A DNA stretch of 63,724 nt from an uncultured Lachnospiraceae bacterium (GTDB lineage Bacteria > Bacillota > Clostridia > Lachnospirales > Lachnospiraceae), in assembly GCA_947164865.1 (NCBI GenBank), contig CAMUYA010000020.1, positions 1 through 63,724 on the forward strand, given 5' to 3'. The notes beneath the pieces are model-generated. The model was not told where the DNA came from, searched no databases, and saw only the letters and a program-made list of their open reading frames with translations. A program made the translations under genes and the position numbers. Positions 7,959-17,081 of the stretch are shown here, in pieces (position 1 is the first letter of the stretch; each line of letters starts with the position of its first letter).

Positions 7959-9497
7959 ATGAGAAAGAACGTTAACCCGATCTTAAAAATGGATTATCCC
8001 GACCCCGATGTGATAAGGGTCGACGATACCTTCTATATGGTCAGTACCACTATGTACTTTATGCCGGGATGCAGTATACTTCGTTCCTACGACCTGGCAA
8101 ACTGGGAGATAGCGGGCTATGCATACGACGAGCTGGACGATACTCCCGAGGAGAAGATGGAGCTCGAAAAGACCGAGTACGGCGGAGGAATGTGGGCTCC
8201 TTCCATAAGGTATCATGAGGGAAAGTTTTATATTTTCTTCAAGAGCAATAATGCAAAGAAGAATTACCTCTTTACATCCGACAGCATCGAAGGCCCGTGG
8301 AAAAAGAGCGTGGTTGAGGGGGATTTTCACGATGCGTCGCTTTTCTTTGATGATGACGGGAGAAAATACCTGATCCACGGAAACACCGAGATCAAGCTCA
8401 CGGAGCTTAATGACGATCTGACCGGAGCTAAAAAAGACGGACTTGAGAGAGTGCTCATAAAGGATGAGAGAAAAGTCTGGCTCGGCTATGAAGGTTCACA
8501 TTTTTACAAGATCGGAAAGTATTATTACCTTTTTGTGATAGACTGGCCTGCGAATGGGCTGAGAACGGAAAGCTGCTTCAGGTCTGACAGCCTCGAGGGA
8601 GAGTTTACCGGAGGAGAAGTGCTCTCCTGCGGTACCGATTACTGCGAAAGCGGTGTGGCACAGGGCGGTATCGTGGATACCCTTAACGGAAAGTGGTTTT
8701 CGATCATGTTCCAGGATATGGGAGCAGTTGGAAGGATACCGGTGCTCGTACCGGTCACCTGGAAGGACGATTTCCCGGTATTCGGAGACGAAGGAAAGGT
8801 CCCCGAAAAGCTTGAGATCATCGGAAGCAGGCCTAATTATCCGTATGAGCCTCTTTACGTATCGGACAAGTTCCTTCCAAAGGAAAATCTTCCCAAGAAT
8901 AAGCAGCTGGCTCTTCAGTGGGAATGGAACCACAGGCCGGATGATAAGCTGTGGAACCTTCTTCCCGAAGGCGGGCTCGAGATCACGACAGACAAGCTCT
9001 GCGTCAACCTGACTCACGCCAAGAACACTCTTACACAGAGAATGCTCTGGCCGGAGTGCGGAGCGGAAGTCACCATAGACGGATCTAAAATGCAGGACGG
9101 CGACTATGCGGGACTGTGTGCGCTCCAGAGCTGCTACGGGATGATCGGATTGTACAGGGAGATGGGAAATTATTATCTGGTGAGAATAGTCAGAAACAGC
9201 GAGGATCTCAAAAATGAGAATATCGCAAGAAATGATTATTTCCCCGGAGATGTCACCGACAAGATAAAGCTTGATTCATCATCGGTTATAGTATACCTCA
9301 AAGCAAATTTTGAGGATATGAAGGACAGATTGGATTTCTATTATTATAAAGATGATAAGTTCGTGAAAGTGGGAGGACCCCACAAGATGGAATTCAGACT
9401 GGCTCACTTTACCGGCAACAGATTCGGACTGTGCTGCTTCGCCACCAGAAAAGTCGGCGGTAAAGTGGTTTTCAGCAATTTTAAGTACAACGATTAG
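7959..9497 (+). CDS. GH43 beta-xylosidase / alpha-L-arabinofuranosidase
   Basis: A 512-residue cytoplasmic enzyme. The N-terminal five-bladed propeller of GH43 opens with NPILKMDYPDPDVIRV; the first Asp of PDPD (D15) is the expected catalytic base. HDASLFFDDDG and YEGSHFYKIGKYYYLF carry further conserved acidic residues. Residues about 320-512 form the lectin-like C-terminal module found in xylosidase-type GH43 proteins. It would hydrolyse xylosyl or arabinosyl units from imported oligosaccharides; the two activities cannot be told apart by eye. It is the last gene of the GH8-esterase-GH43 group and is followed by a strong terminator. Confidence 0.85.
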   Translation: MRKNVNPILKMDYPDPDVIRVDDTFYMVSTTMYFMPGCSILRSYDLANWEIAGYAYDELDDTPEEKMELEKTEYGGGMWAPSIRYHEGKFYIFFKSNNAKKNYLFTSDSIEGPWKKSVVEGDFHDASLFFDDDGRKYLIHGNTEIKLTELNDDLTGAKKDGLERVLIKDERKVWLGYEGSHFYKIGKYYYLFVIDWPANGLRTESCFRSDSLEGEFTGGEVLSCGTDYCESGVAQGGIVDTLNGKWFSIMFQDMGAVGRIPVLVPVTWKDDFPVFGDEGKVPEKLEIIGSRPNYPYEPLYVSDKFLPKENLPKNKQLALQWEWNHRPDDKLWNLLPEGGLEITTDKLCVNLTHAKNTLTQRMLWPECGAEVTIDGSKMQDGDYAGLCALQSCYGMIGLYREMGNYYLVRIVRNSEDLKNENIARNDYFPGDVTDKIKLDSSSVIVYLKANFEDMKDRLDFYYYKDDKFVKVGGPHKMEFRLAHFTGNRFGLCCFATRKVGGKVVFSNFKYND

Positions 9498-9513
9498 TAG
9501 CAATCAGCATCAT

Positions 9514-9555
9514 GCAAGGCGTTGCGTCCTTTGCGACGCCTTGTTTTTGTTTTTC
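9514..9555 (+). terminator. Terminator after GH43, related to the hairpin family at 34504
   Basis: An 11-position stem CAAGGCGTTGC / GCGACGCCTTG (one wobble) closes a 7-nt loop GTCCTTT, followed by TTTTTGTTTTT. It is preceded by CAATCAGCATCATG, the same words that open the hairpin array at 34501, and its stem length and loop resemble that array. Confidence 0.85.
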
Positions 9556-9565
9556 TATAACTTAA

Positions 9566-10525
9566 CTAAGGGCGATCAGCATCATGCCCGACCATCTTCT
9601 TGATCTTGGAGTTCTGCTTGCGGTATTCGCTGGGGGAGCAACCTTTCTGTTGCTTAAAGAGCCTGTTGAATGTTGAAATGCTTGAAAAGCCCGAGGATAT
9701 GGCCACATCCGTGATTGATACTTCCGGGCGTGCAAGCAGGATCTCAGCTTCCTTTATGCGGCGGAAGCAAAGATAATCGCTGAAATTATATCCTGTATAC
9801 TGCTTGAAGAGCCTTGAAAAGTGGAACTTGGAAAAGCCTGTATTGGCAGCGATCTCACCGAGGCTCAGCTCTTCGGTGAAGTGATTGTCAATATATTCCA
9901 GAGTGGCATTGAAAAGATCCACATATTCCTTACGCTTGGTGGGAGGTGTTCCGAGGAACACATTCTCCTGCTGAGTGTAGTTTTCTCCAAGTGAAATAAA
10001 CAGCTTGAGCAGCAGAGCCTGGATCGCAAGCTCTGAGAATTCACTGTCTCCGAAGTACTCATTCCTGATCTGGATGAGGATGTTGTAAATATCGGTATAT
10101 ATATTGGGGTAGTTGACCTCGTTCAAAAGAAGGGGGTGGGAGAGAATTGATGCAATCCTCGCATATCCCCTGAGCTTTGTTATAGAGGAAATGTTCATTA
10201 TAAAAATGAAACGGCTTCCCGTGGCGGGTGCGTAAAGCTCGTGGATGATTCCCGGAGGGATGATAAGGATCTCCGAGGGATTGACAATGAACCGCTCGTT
10301 GTTGCAGACGGCGGTAAAAATGTTTTCCGCAGGAACTATTATCTCCAGAGCGGAATGCCAATGGGCATCATAATTGACCGGCTGCTCGTTCAGCCAGATG
10401 CGGTGCATGCTTTTGGAATGATATTCAACGATCTCATGACCGTCAGCAACGTTCCTCATGCCGGTGAAATCATTGTTGACTGCGTAATATCTTTCTTTTG
10501 TGATCATTTCGTTACTTGATGTCAT
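9566..10525 (-). CDS. AraC-family transcriptional regulator
   Basis: A 319-residue protein with an N-terminal cupin-like sensor part (HWHSALEIIVP metal-site-like motif, then IIPPGIIHELYAP) and two C-terminal helix-turn-helix motifs of the AraC type (LSLGEIAANTGFSKFHFSRLFKQYTG, where the second half is typical, then VSITDVAISSGFSSISTFNRLFK). It is transcribed divergently from the GH10 xylanase and convergently to GH43, so it is the obvious candidate sensor of xylo-oligosaccharides for this locus. The start is uncertain: the ATG at 10525 is chosen, but an in-frame TTG at 10552 is possible and neither has a clear ribosome site. Confidence 0.85.
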   Translation of the reverse strand: MTSSNEMITKERYYAVNNDFTGMRNVADGHEIVEYHSKSMHRIWLNEQPVNYDAHWHSALEIIVPAENIFTAVCNNERFIVNPSEILIIPPGIIHELYAPATGSRFIFIMNISSITKLRGYARIASILSHPLLLNEVNYPNIYTDIYNILIQIRNEYFGDSEFSELAIQALLLKLFISLGENYTQQENVFLGTPPTKRKEYVDLFNATLEYIDNHFTEELSLGEIAANTGFSKFHFSRLFKQYTGYNFSDYLCFRRIKEAEILLARPEVSITDVAISSGFSSISTFNRLFKQQKGCSPSEYRKQNSKIKKMVGHDADRP

Positions 10526-10605
10526 TAGTGTTAAAACCTGTATATTATTCAATTTCTGAGGAGGGTAAATTCATTAAACTTCTCAAAAATTGCTATTTTC
10601 CTCAA

Positions 10606-10611
10606 ATTATA
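10606..10611 (-). promoter_or_regulatory. Extended -10 promoter of the AraC regulator
   Basis: On the minus strand TGATATAAT is an extended -10 box, with the hexamer at 10611-10606. The matching -35 region is poor. The start would be near 10599, leaving a leader of about 75 bases before the ATG at 10525. Confidence 0.55.
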
Positions 10612-10761
10612 TCAACAAGTATACCACAAATTAATCAAAACTGCTAATAAAATTGTACCAAAAAACCTCTTAAAGCTGTCTGAAAATATACAAAAAGGAC
10701 AATGAGCAAAATTTGAGAAGTTGAAAGCACTATTTAATAAGCACTAAAAAGGGCAGGATTT

Positions 10762-10767
10762 TATAAT
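10762..10767 (+). promoter_or_regulatory. -10 box of the GH10 xylanase and import genes
   Basis: A perfect TATAAT without a recognisable -35, as expected for a promoter needing an activator such as the divergent AraC protein. The predicted start (about 10774) falls beside the in-frame TTG at 10778, which supports the ATG at 10802 as the true start of the xylanase. Confidence 0.6.
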
Positions 10768-10801
10768 CTTTTTAGAATTGTGGACGGAGTATATTCATGC
10801 C

Positions 10802-12148
10802 ATGCATAAAACAGGCAGGATTAAAAATTTAATACCTCTCGGCCTTGCCGCAGTGATGTGTCTGTTCGGAGCGGCAGGATGTACAGAAAGGAATCAGCAG
10901 GATGCAGGTAAGGCTCCGGAAGCAAAGAGCGAAGTCGTCGCAGAAGATGAAGAAGTACCGATCTTAAGGGATGCGGTCAGAGATAATCTCGGAGGTTTCG
11001 TCGGATGCGCCGTAACCGGTTCGGAGATCGACGATCCCAAAGTGTGGGATATAATCACCACACATTTCGAGGCGGTCACATTGGGAAATGAACTAAAGCC
11101 CGATGCGCTTTTCGGATACAGCCTCGGAACCAACCCGGGAACGCAGGAAGATACGGTTGACGGAGAGTCCATCACCGTTCCCAAAATGGATTATTCAAGA
11201 GCGGAACGGATTCTTGACAAAATTCTTAAATGGAATGAGGAAAATCCCGACAGAAAACTTATGGTAAGAGGACACGTTCTGGTTTGGCATTCGCAGACAC
11301 CGGAATGGTTTTTCCATGAGAATTATGACAAGAATGAACCTTATGTAGACAAGGAAACGATGAATAAGCGCCTCGAATGGTACATCAAAACGGTGCTGAC
11401 GCACTTTACCGGAGAGGACAGCAAATATAAAGATCTTTTCTACGGATGGGATGTCGTAAACGAAGCGGTGAGCGATGCCACAGGCACATATCGGAGCGAT
11501 TCCGAGAATCCGAACGAGTCCCTGAGCGAGGACAGGCACGGCAGCAATTCCAGCTGGTGGCATGTATATGAGAGCAACGAATTCATCATCAACGCTTTCA
11601 AATACGCCAACAAGTATGCACCGGCTGATCTTGAGCTCTATTATAATGATTATAATGAATGCTCGATAAACAAAAAGAACGGCATCATAGAGCTGCTTAG
11701 AGCGGTAAAGGCCGAAGAAGGCGCTCCCGGTGAGGGGACAAGGCTTACCGCCATGGGAATGCAGGGGCATTACGGAATGAGCAGCCCCAGCGACACCGAG
11801 ATCTACACAGCCATCAAGGACTACGGACGCGAGGTCGGCAAGGTACAGATCACCGAGCTTGATATAAGCGCCAGCGATGATTACGACGGCAGCGAAGAGA
11901 AGAAGGAAGAGGAATACGAGAAGCTCCGCAAAAGGTACAACCTGATCTATTACGAGATCAAGAGCGCGAACCTGGAGGAGTATGTGGACTTTGAAGGGAT
12001 CACCTTCTGGGGCACGGTAGACCATTATTCCTGGCTGCAGTCGAGATCGAATGTCGGCGGAGGAAATACAACGGGGCTTCCCCAGTGCCCGCTTCTGTTT
12101 GACGAGAATTACAAACCGAAATCCTGTTTTTACGTGTTTACAAAATAG
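10802..12148 (+). CDS. GH10 endo-beta-1,4-xylanase lipoprotein
   Basis: A 448-residue xylanase anchored outside the cell by a lipid: MHKTGRIKNLIPLGLAAV leads to the lipobox FGAAGC. The GH10 barrel follows, with GHVLVWHSQTPEWFF, acid/base Glu221 in WDVVNEAVSD and nucleophile Glu352 in ITELDISAS, then TFWGTVDHYSWL. There is no carbohydrate-binding module and the mature protein is little more than the catalytic domain. It is the only glycoside hydrolase in the window with a secretion signal, so it should make the oligosaccharides taken up by the importers just downstream. An in-frame TTG start at 10778 is rejected because the -10 box lies directly before it. Confidence 0.92.
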   Translation: MHKTGRIKNLIPLGLAAVMCLFGAAGCTERNQQDAGKAPEAKSEVVAEDEEVPILRDAVRDNLGGFVGCAVTGSEIDDPKVWDIITTHFEAVTLGNELKPDALFGYSLGTNPGTQEDTVDGESITVPKMDYSRAERILDKILKWNEENPDRKLMVRGHVLVWHSQTPEWFFHENYDKNEPYVDKETMNKRLEWYIKTVLTHFTGEDSKYKDLFYGWDVVNEAVSDATGTYRSDSENPNESLSEDRHGSNSSWWHVYESNEFIINAFKYANKYAPADLELYYNDYNECSINKKNGIIELLRAVKAEEGAPGEGTRLTAMGMQGHYGMSSPSDTEIYTAIKDYGREVGKVQITELDISASDDYDGSEEKKEEEYEKLRKRYNLIYYEIKSANLEEYVDFEGITFWGTVDHYSWLQSRSNVGGGNTTGLPQCPLLFDENYKPKSCFYVFTK

Positions 12149-12191
12149 AGGGGTGCCGAGATCATTTTAAGCGGCACATCCGGAGGTCGAG

Positions 12192-15149
12192 ATGAACAAA
12201 ACATTAAAAAAAGTATTAATTGCACTTTTGATTTTTGCGGTATTCATTGTGGTGGCCGTTCTCCTTTCAAGGAGGAAAGTGGCTGATTTCCACGAAAAAT
12301 ATCAGGGCACGGATCTGAGTGCTGAGGTTGAAGGCGCAGAGCGGACCGGAACATACGAAAAGTATCTTCTTTCCCATGAAGGTGCCGCATATCCACAGGA
12401 AGATATAGAGGTAGACCTCTATAATTATACGGCCGACGGAAATGTTACCGTTGAAGAAAATTATGAGGGTGTCGAGAAGGCGCTCTTTACCGACACACAT
12501 TCTGTTGTCACATGGACAGTCAATATTCCCGAAGAGGGATTCTATAATCTTTACATGGAGTATCTCGCAGCCGAGTCAAGAGGCGTTGCGGCCGAGAGAA
12601 AAGTCCTTATCAACGACGAGCTCCCCTTTGACGATGCTACCAGCATCGAATTTACCAGAATATGGACCGACAAAGGCCCTGTCAAGATCGACAACCAGGG
12701 TAACGAGATAAGACCTACCCAGGTTGAGATATTCGACTGGCAGAATTCCTATTTTGTTGACGACATGGGTTATGTCAATGAGCCCTATCTTTTCTATTTC
12801 AACAAGGGCGAGAACAAGATCACCTTTGATGCGATAAACGAGCCCGTTGCAATAAAGAAGCTCGAGGTAAGGGCTGTAAAAGCAAGAGATTCTTATCAGG
12901 AATATATAGCAAAGCAGCCTCAGAATTTCTCCAGCACCTCTGCGGCTAATTTCTACCTTACTATCGAGGGAGAGGATTCCACAAGACGTTCCGAGAGCTC
13001 ACTTTACGCAAAGTATGACCGCTCATCGCCCACCACTTCTCCCAACAGCGTGACCACCACCGTGCTCAACTATGTCGGCGGCGATGCATGGAGAAGTAAC
13101 GGCATGTGGGTAGAGTGGGAATTTGAAGTTCCCGATGACGGCTATTACAACGTTATGATCAAAGCCCGTCAGAACTATGCAAGAGGAAGCGTATCCAACC
13201 GTTCGATACTCATAGACGGTGAGATCCCTTTTGCAGAACTTGAAGAAGTATCATTCGATTACAACAATGACTGGGACTGCAAAGAGCTCGCAGATGAGAA
13301 CGGCACTCCTTACAATATTTACCTCACAAAGGGCAAGCACACCATTCGTATGGAAGCTACCCTGGGAGAGCTCGGAGAGCTCCTTTCGGATCTGGAGAGC
13401 TCAACCTACAGGCTCAATCAGATATACAGAAAGCTCCTTGTCTATACCGGAGCAACACCCGACCAGTACCGCGATTACAAGATAGACTCAACATATCCCG
13501 AGATCATAAAGGCTATGGATCTTGAGTCGAAAAGGCTTTACAAGCTGGTTGACGATATGGTGGCATACAGCGGACAGAAGGCCGACAACATCGCCACAGC
13601 ACAGACCATCGCACAGCAGCTTGAGCGCTTCGTCAAGAAGCCTCAGAAGATAACACTTGAATTCACCACCTTCAAGGATAATATAACGGCACTCGGTACC
13701 GCTTCGCTCAACATGAGCGAGACCAAGCTGGATGTCGACTATCTGGTGGTAACCGGAACAGATGTACAGCCCGTTAAAGAGAAGAGCAACTTCTTCAAGG
13801 CAGCTTTCCATGAGATCAAGTCCTTTGTTGCTTCCTTCTTTGTGGACTACAACTCTGTAGGAGATGTATACGAGGGCGGCGATGCATCGGATGCAATCAC
13901 TGTATGGGTGCTCACCGGACGTGATCAGGGAACCATCCTTAAGTCCATGATAGATGATGACTTCACTCCCAACAGCGGAGTAAAGGTCAATGTGGAGATT
14001 GTCGCACCGGATGCTCTGCTTAATGCGGTGCTTGCAGGACGAGGACCCGATGTGGTTCTTTCCGTAGGCGCGGATCAGCCTGTAAACTATGCGCTTCGTC
14101 ACGCGGCTGAAGACATCACACAGTTCCCGGATTACAAAGAAGTGCTTTCACACTATTCGCCCAGCTCCTACGAGCAGTACAGCCTGGACGGACACATTTA
14201 CGGAGTTCCCGAGCAGCAGACATTCAATGTAATGTTCTACCGCAAGGATGTGCTCGAGGAGCTTGAGCTGGAAGTACCCGACACCTGGGAGGAGCTTATA
14301 GAACTGCTTCCCACCATTCAGGGCAACAACCTTTCGATCGGTATCCCCAGCGCGGGCGGAAGCTCATCCAGCGCAGCTGCTTCGACGACCATCGCTTCCA
14401 ACCAGCCCGACCTTTCACTGTACTTTACGCTCCTTTTCCAGTACGGCGGGGACATGTACAACGAAGCGGGTACAAGCACCACAGTCGATACCGAGGCAGG
14501 AATCGAAGCATTTGACGATTATGTAAGATATTTCAACGACTACGGAATTCCGGTATACTTCGACTTTATCAGCCGTTTCCGTTCGGGCGAGATGCCGATA
14601 GGTATCGCAGCATACTCGACCTACAATACACTGATGGTATCGGCACCCGAGATCAGAGGCCTTTGGGACTTCACGCTGATCCCCGGAACCGAGAAGGTGG
14701 ATGCAAACGGCGAGACCTACATCGACAGAAGCGATTTCATCACCGGTAATGCCACCATGATGCTCGCGAATGACGATCAGGATATGAAGGATAGGTCATG
14801 GGAGTTCATGAAGTGGTGGGCAAGCGTTGATACACAGGTTCGTTTCGGCCGTGAGATCGAGGCACTGCTCGGAGCTTCCGCAAGATACAACACCGCAAAC
14901 CGCGATGCATTCTCGATGCTCTCATGGAGCATGGACGATATTGAAGTGCTGGCAGCACAGTGGGATCAGACAAGAGGAATCAGAGAGGTTCCCGGCGGAT
15001 ATTACACCGGCCGTCATCTTGCAAACGCTGTCCGTAAGTGCATAAACGACAAGGATGACACCAGAGAGACGATAATCGACTACTCGATCAAGATAGACGA
15101 AGAGATCACCAAGAAACGTAAAGAGTTCGGCATGCCGTATGAAGAATAA
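12192..15149 (+). CDS. Giant membrane-anchored solute-binding protein with two N-terminal beta-sandwich modules
   Basis: A 985-residue protein. A hydrophobic segment (residues 7-26) followed by SRRKV and no cysteine suggests an uncleaved membrane anchor rather than a lipoprotein. Two similar carbohydrate-binding-like beta domains follow (about 80-230 and 255-425; each has a 'W.V.IPEEGFYNLYMEY' / 'WEFEVPDDGYYNVMIKA' strand pair and an 'ILIDGEIPF' turn). A helical linker leads to a family-1 extracellular solute-binding domain from about residue 565 (AITVWVLTGRDQG, later DTWEELIELLP). Typical binding proteins are about 450 residues. The gene starts 43 bp after GH10 and precedes two permeases, so oligoxylose capture is likely. 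Confidence 0.8.
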   Translation: MNKTLKKVLIALLIFAVFIVVAVLLSRRKVADFHEKYQGTDLSAEVEGAERTGTYEKYLLSHEGAAYPQEDIEVDLYNYTADGNVTVEENYEGVEKALFTDTHSVVTWTVNIPEEGFYNLYMEYLAAESRGVAAERKVLINDELPFDDATSIEFTRIWTDKGPVKIDNQGNEIRPTQVEIFDWQNSYFVDDMGYVNEPYLFYFNKGENKITFDAINEPVAIKKLEVRAVKARDSYQEYIAKQPQNFSSTSAANFYLTIEGEDSTRRSESSLYAKYDRSSPTTSPNSVTTTVLNYVGGDAWRSNGMWVEWEFEVPDDGYYNVMIKARQNYARGSVSNRSILIDGEIPFAELEEVSFDYNNDWDCKELADENGTPYNIYLTKGKHTIRMEATLGELGELLSDLESSTYRLNQIYRKLLVYTGATPDQYRDYKIDSTYPEIIKAMDLESKRLYKLVDDMVAYSGQKADNIATAQTIAQQLERFVKKPQKITLEFTTFKDNITALGTASLNMSETKLDVDYLVVTGTDVQPVKEKSNFFKAAFHEIKSFVASFFVDYNSVGDVYEGGDASDAITVWVLTGRDQGTILKSMIDDDFTPNSGVKVNVEIVAPDALLNAVLAGRGPDVVLSVGADQPVNYALRHAAEDITQFPDYKEVLSHYSPSSYEQYSLDGHIYGVPEQQTFNVMFYRKDVLEELELEVPDTWEELIELLPTIQGNNLSIGIPSAGGSSSSAAASTTIASNQPDLSLYFTLLFQYGGDMYNEAGTSTTVDTEAGIEAFDDYVRYFNDYGIPVYFDFISRFRSGEMPIGIAAYSTYNTLMVSAPEIRGLWDFTLIPGTEKVDANGETYIDRSDFITGNATMMLANDDQDMKDRSWEFMKWWASVDTQVRFGREIEALLGASARYNTANRDAFSMLSWSMDDIEVLAAQWDQTRGIREVPGGYYTGRHLANAVRKCINDKDDTRETIIDYSIKIDEEITKKRKEFGMPYEE

Positions 15150-15200
15150 ACTATCTTAAGCGAAGTACAATTCGGGTAAGAGAGGATTAAGAGGATTAAA

Positions 15201-16151
15201 ATGAAAGAGAACAGTAACGGCTACTTACAAAAGTATTTCACCCTCCGGAAACACAATTTCAAGGTTGGCTTAAAGAAGATGAAGGCCAGCAAAAACTGCT
15301 ACATTTTCCTGGCACCTTACGCGATAATCTTCACAATGTTCTATGTGTTCCCGGTTGTGGCGTCGATCTATTTCAGCTTCACGTATTACAACATACTTGA
15401 GCCGCCGAGATTCATCGGGCTTAACAACTACATCAGCCTTCTTCTGGAGGACGACATATTCCTGATAGGTATCAAGAATACGCTGATCATAGCGGTCGTC
15501 ACCGGACCCTTGGGATACATAATGTCGTTCCTGTTCGCATGGCTGATAAATGAACTTCCCAGATGGGTACGAAGCGTTGCGGTCGTAGTTTTCTACGCTC
15601 CGTCGATCGCAGGTAACTGTTTCGTTATCTTCTCGGTATTCTTTAGAGGAGATGCTTACGGATATGTAAATGCCTTCCTGATGAATATCGGGATCATCGA
15701 TAACCCGATATTCTGGCTCACCGATCCGAAGTGGATGCTTCCGGTATGTATGCTGGTAATCCTCTGGATGAGCCTCGGAACCGGATTCCTTTCATTCGTC
15801 GCAGGTCTGCAGGGCGTAGACAGAGCCCAGTTTGAAGCCGGCTACATGGACGGGATCAAGAACCGCTGGCAGGAGCTTTGGTACATCACCCTTCCCAACA
15901 TGAAACCTATGCTTATGTTTGGTGCGGTCATGTCCATCACACAGGCCTTCGGCGTCTGCGACGTAACGATGAATCTCTGCGGATATCCCAGTACGGACTA
16001 TGCAGCAAGAACCATCGTAACCCACCTTTTCGACTACGGTTTTTCAAGATTTGAGATGGGTTACGCCTGCGCGATCGCTACGATACTGTTTTTGATGATG
16101 ATCCTTACAAATAAGGCAATTCAGAGTTTGCTTAGGAGAGTAGGAACCTGA
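15201..16151 (+). CDS. Sugar ABC importer permease (YesP/LplB type), first pair
   Basis: A 316-residue membrane protein with about six helices and a binding-protein-dependent permease signature in its last third (the EAA loop around QFEAGYMDGIKNRWQELWYITLPNMKP). It partners the next gene, whose start follows 2 bases after this stop, and probably serves the 985-residue binding protein upstream. No ATPase is encoded with it; relatives use a shared MsmX-type ATPase from elsewhere in the genome. Confidence 0.88.
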   Translation: MKENSNGYLQKYFTLRKHNFKVGLKKMKASKNCYIFLAPYAIIFTMFYVFPVVASIYFSFTYYNILEPPRFIGLNNYISLLLEDDIFLIGIKNTLIIAVVTGPLGYIMSFLFAWLINELPRWVRSVAVVVFYAPSIAGNCFVIFSVFFRGDAYGYVNAFLMNIGIIDNPIFWLTDPKWMLPVCMLVILWMSLGTGFLSFVAGLQGVDRAQFEAGYMDGIKNRWQELWYITLPNMKPMLMFGAVMSITQAFGVCDVTMNLCGYPSTDYAARTIVTHLFDYGFSRFEMGYACAIATILFLMMILTNKAIQSLLRRVGT

Positions 16152-16153
16152 CA

Positions 16154-17056
16154 ATGAGTAAAAAGAGAAAGAAAGAAATCGAAGAAAAACCTTACCGCAA
16201 GCCGCTGGTCAAGAAAAGAAAGCCCAACAGGTCAATAGCCGGTGATATAGCGCTTTATCTTTTCCTTTTACTCGTGGCAGCGATAATGGTATTCCCCATC
16301 GTGTATGCTGTAAATGCTGCACTTAAGCCTCTGGACGAGCTTTTCATGTTCCCTCCGAGGATATTTGCGAAGAATCCCACCATCAACAACTTCGCGGATC
16401 TGTTTGTTACGATGGGTAAATCGTGGGTAACCTTTTCAAGATACCTGTTTAACACCGTGTTCATCACAGCAGTGGGAACCGCAGGGCATCTTATGATCGC
16501 ATCCATGGGTGCATTCGTGCTCGCAAAGTACGATTTCCCCGGCAACGCGTTCTTCTTCAAGATCGTAACCGTTGCGATGATGTTCTCATACTATGTAACC
16601 GGTATTCCCAACTACATCCTTATCAACAAGCTGGGATGGATCGATACATACTGGGCTATAATCGTTCCCGCATTTGCATCGCCCATGGGACTCTTCCTCA
16701 TGAAGCAGTTCATGGAGGGATTGCCCACCTCACTGATAGAGGCGGCCAAGATAGACGGTGCAAACGAGTGGAAGGTATTTTTCCGGATAGTAATGCCCAA
16801 CGTTAAGCCTGCATGGATGACACTTATCATCTTCTCGGTACAGGGTCTCTGGAACAACAGAGCATCGACATTTATCTATTCCGAGGAGAGGAAGACCCTG
16901 GTATTCGCTCTCCAGCAGATACAGGCCGGAGGTATAGCGAGAACAGGACAGGGCGCAGCCGTTCTGGTAGTCGTAATGATAGTGCCCATACTTATATTCA
17001 TATTCTCCGAGAGCCAGATCCTTGAAACAATGGCAAGCTCCGGACTGAAGGATTAA
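16154..17056 (+). CDS. Sugar ABC importer permease (YesQ/LplC type), first pair
   Basis: A 300-residue permease with six predicted helices. The N-terminus is strongly basic (KKRKKEIEEKPYRKPLVKKRKPNRS), and the coupling loop near residue 195 reads SLIEAAKIDGANEWKVFFRIVMP, with the EAA...G pattern that contacts the ATPase. Translation is probably coupled to the preceding permease. Substrate: presumably xylo-oligosaccharides, by context. Confidence 0.88.
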   Translation: MSKKRKKEIEEKPYRKPLVKKRKPNRSIAGDIALYLFLLLVAAIMVFPIVYAVNAALKPLDELFMFPPRIFAKNPTINNFADLFVTMGKSWVTFSRYLFNTVFITAVGTAGHLMIASMGAFVLAKYDFPGNAFFFKIVTVAMMFSYYVTGIPNYILINKLGWIDTYWAIIVPAFASPMGLFLMKQFMEGLPTSLIEAAKIDGANEWKVFFRIVMPNVKPAWMTLIIFSVQGLWNNRASTFIYSEERKTLVFALQQIQAGGIARTGQGAAVLVVVMIVPILIFIFSESQILETMASSGLKD

Positions 17057-17081
17057 CACTTTAACCTTAAAGAGGTAAGCT

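Noticed and set aside
10778..10801. TTG start for the GH10 xylanase
   Set aside because: The -10 box at 10762-10767 puts the RNA start almost on this codon, and the extra residues would spoil the signal peptide.
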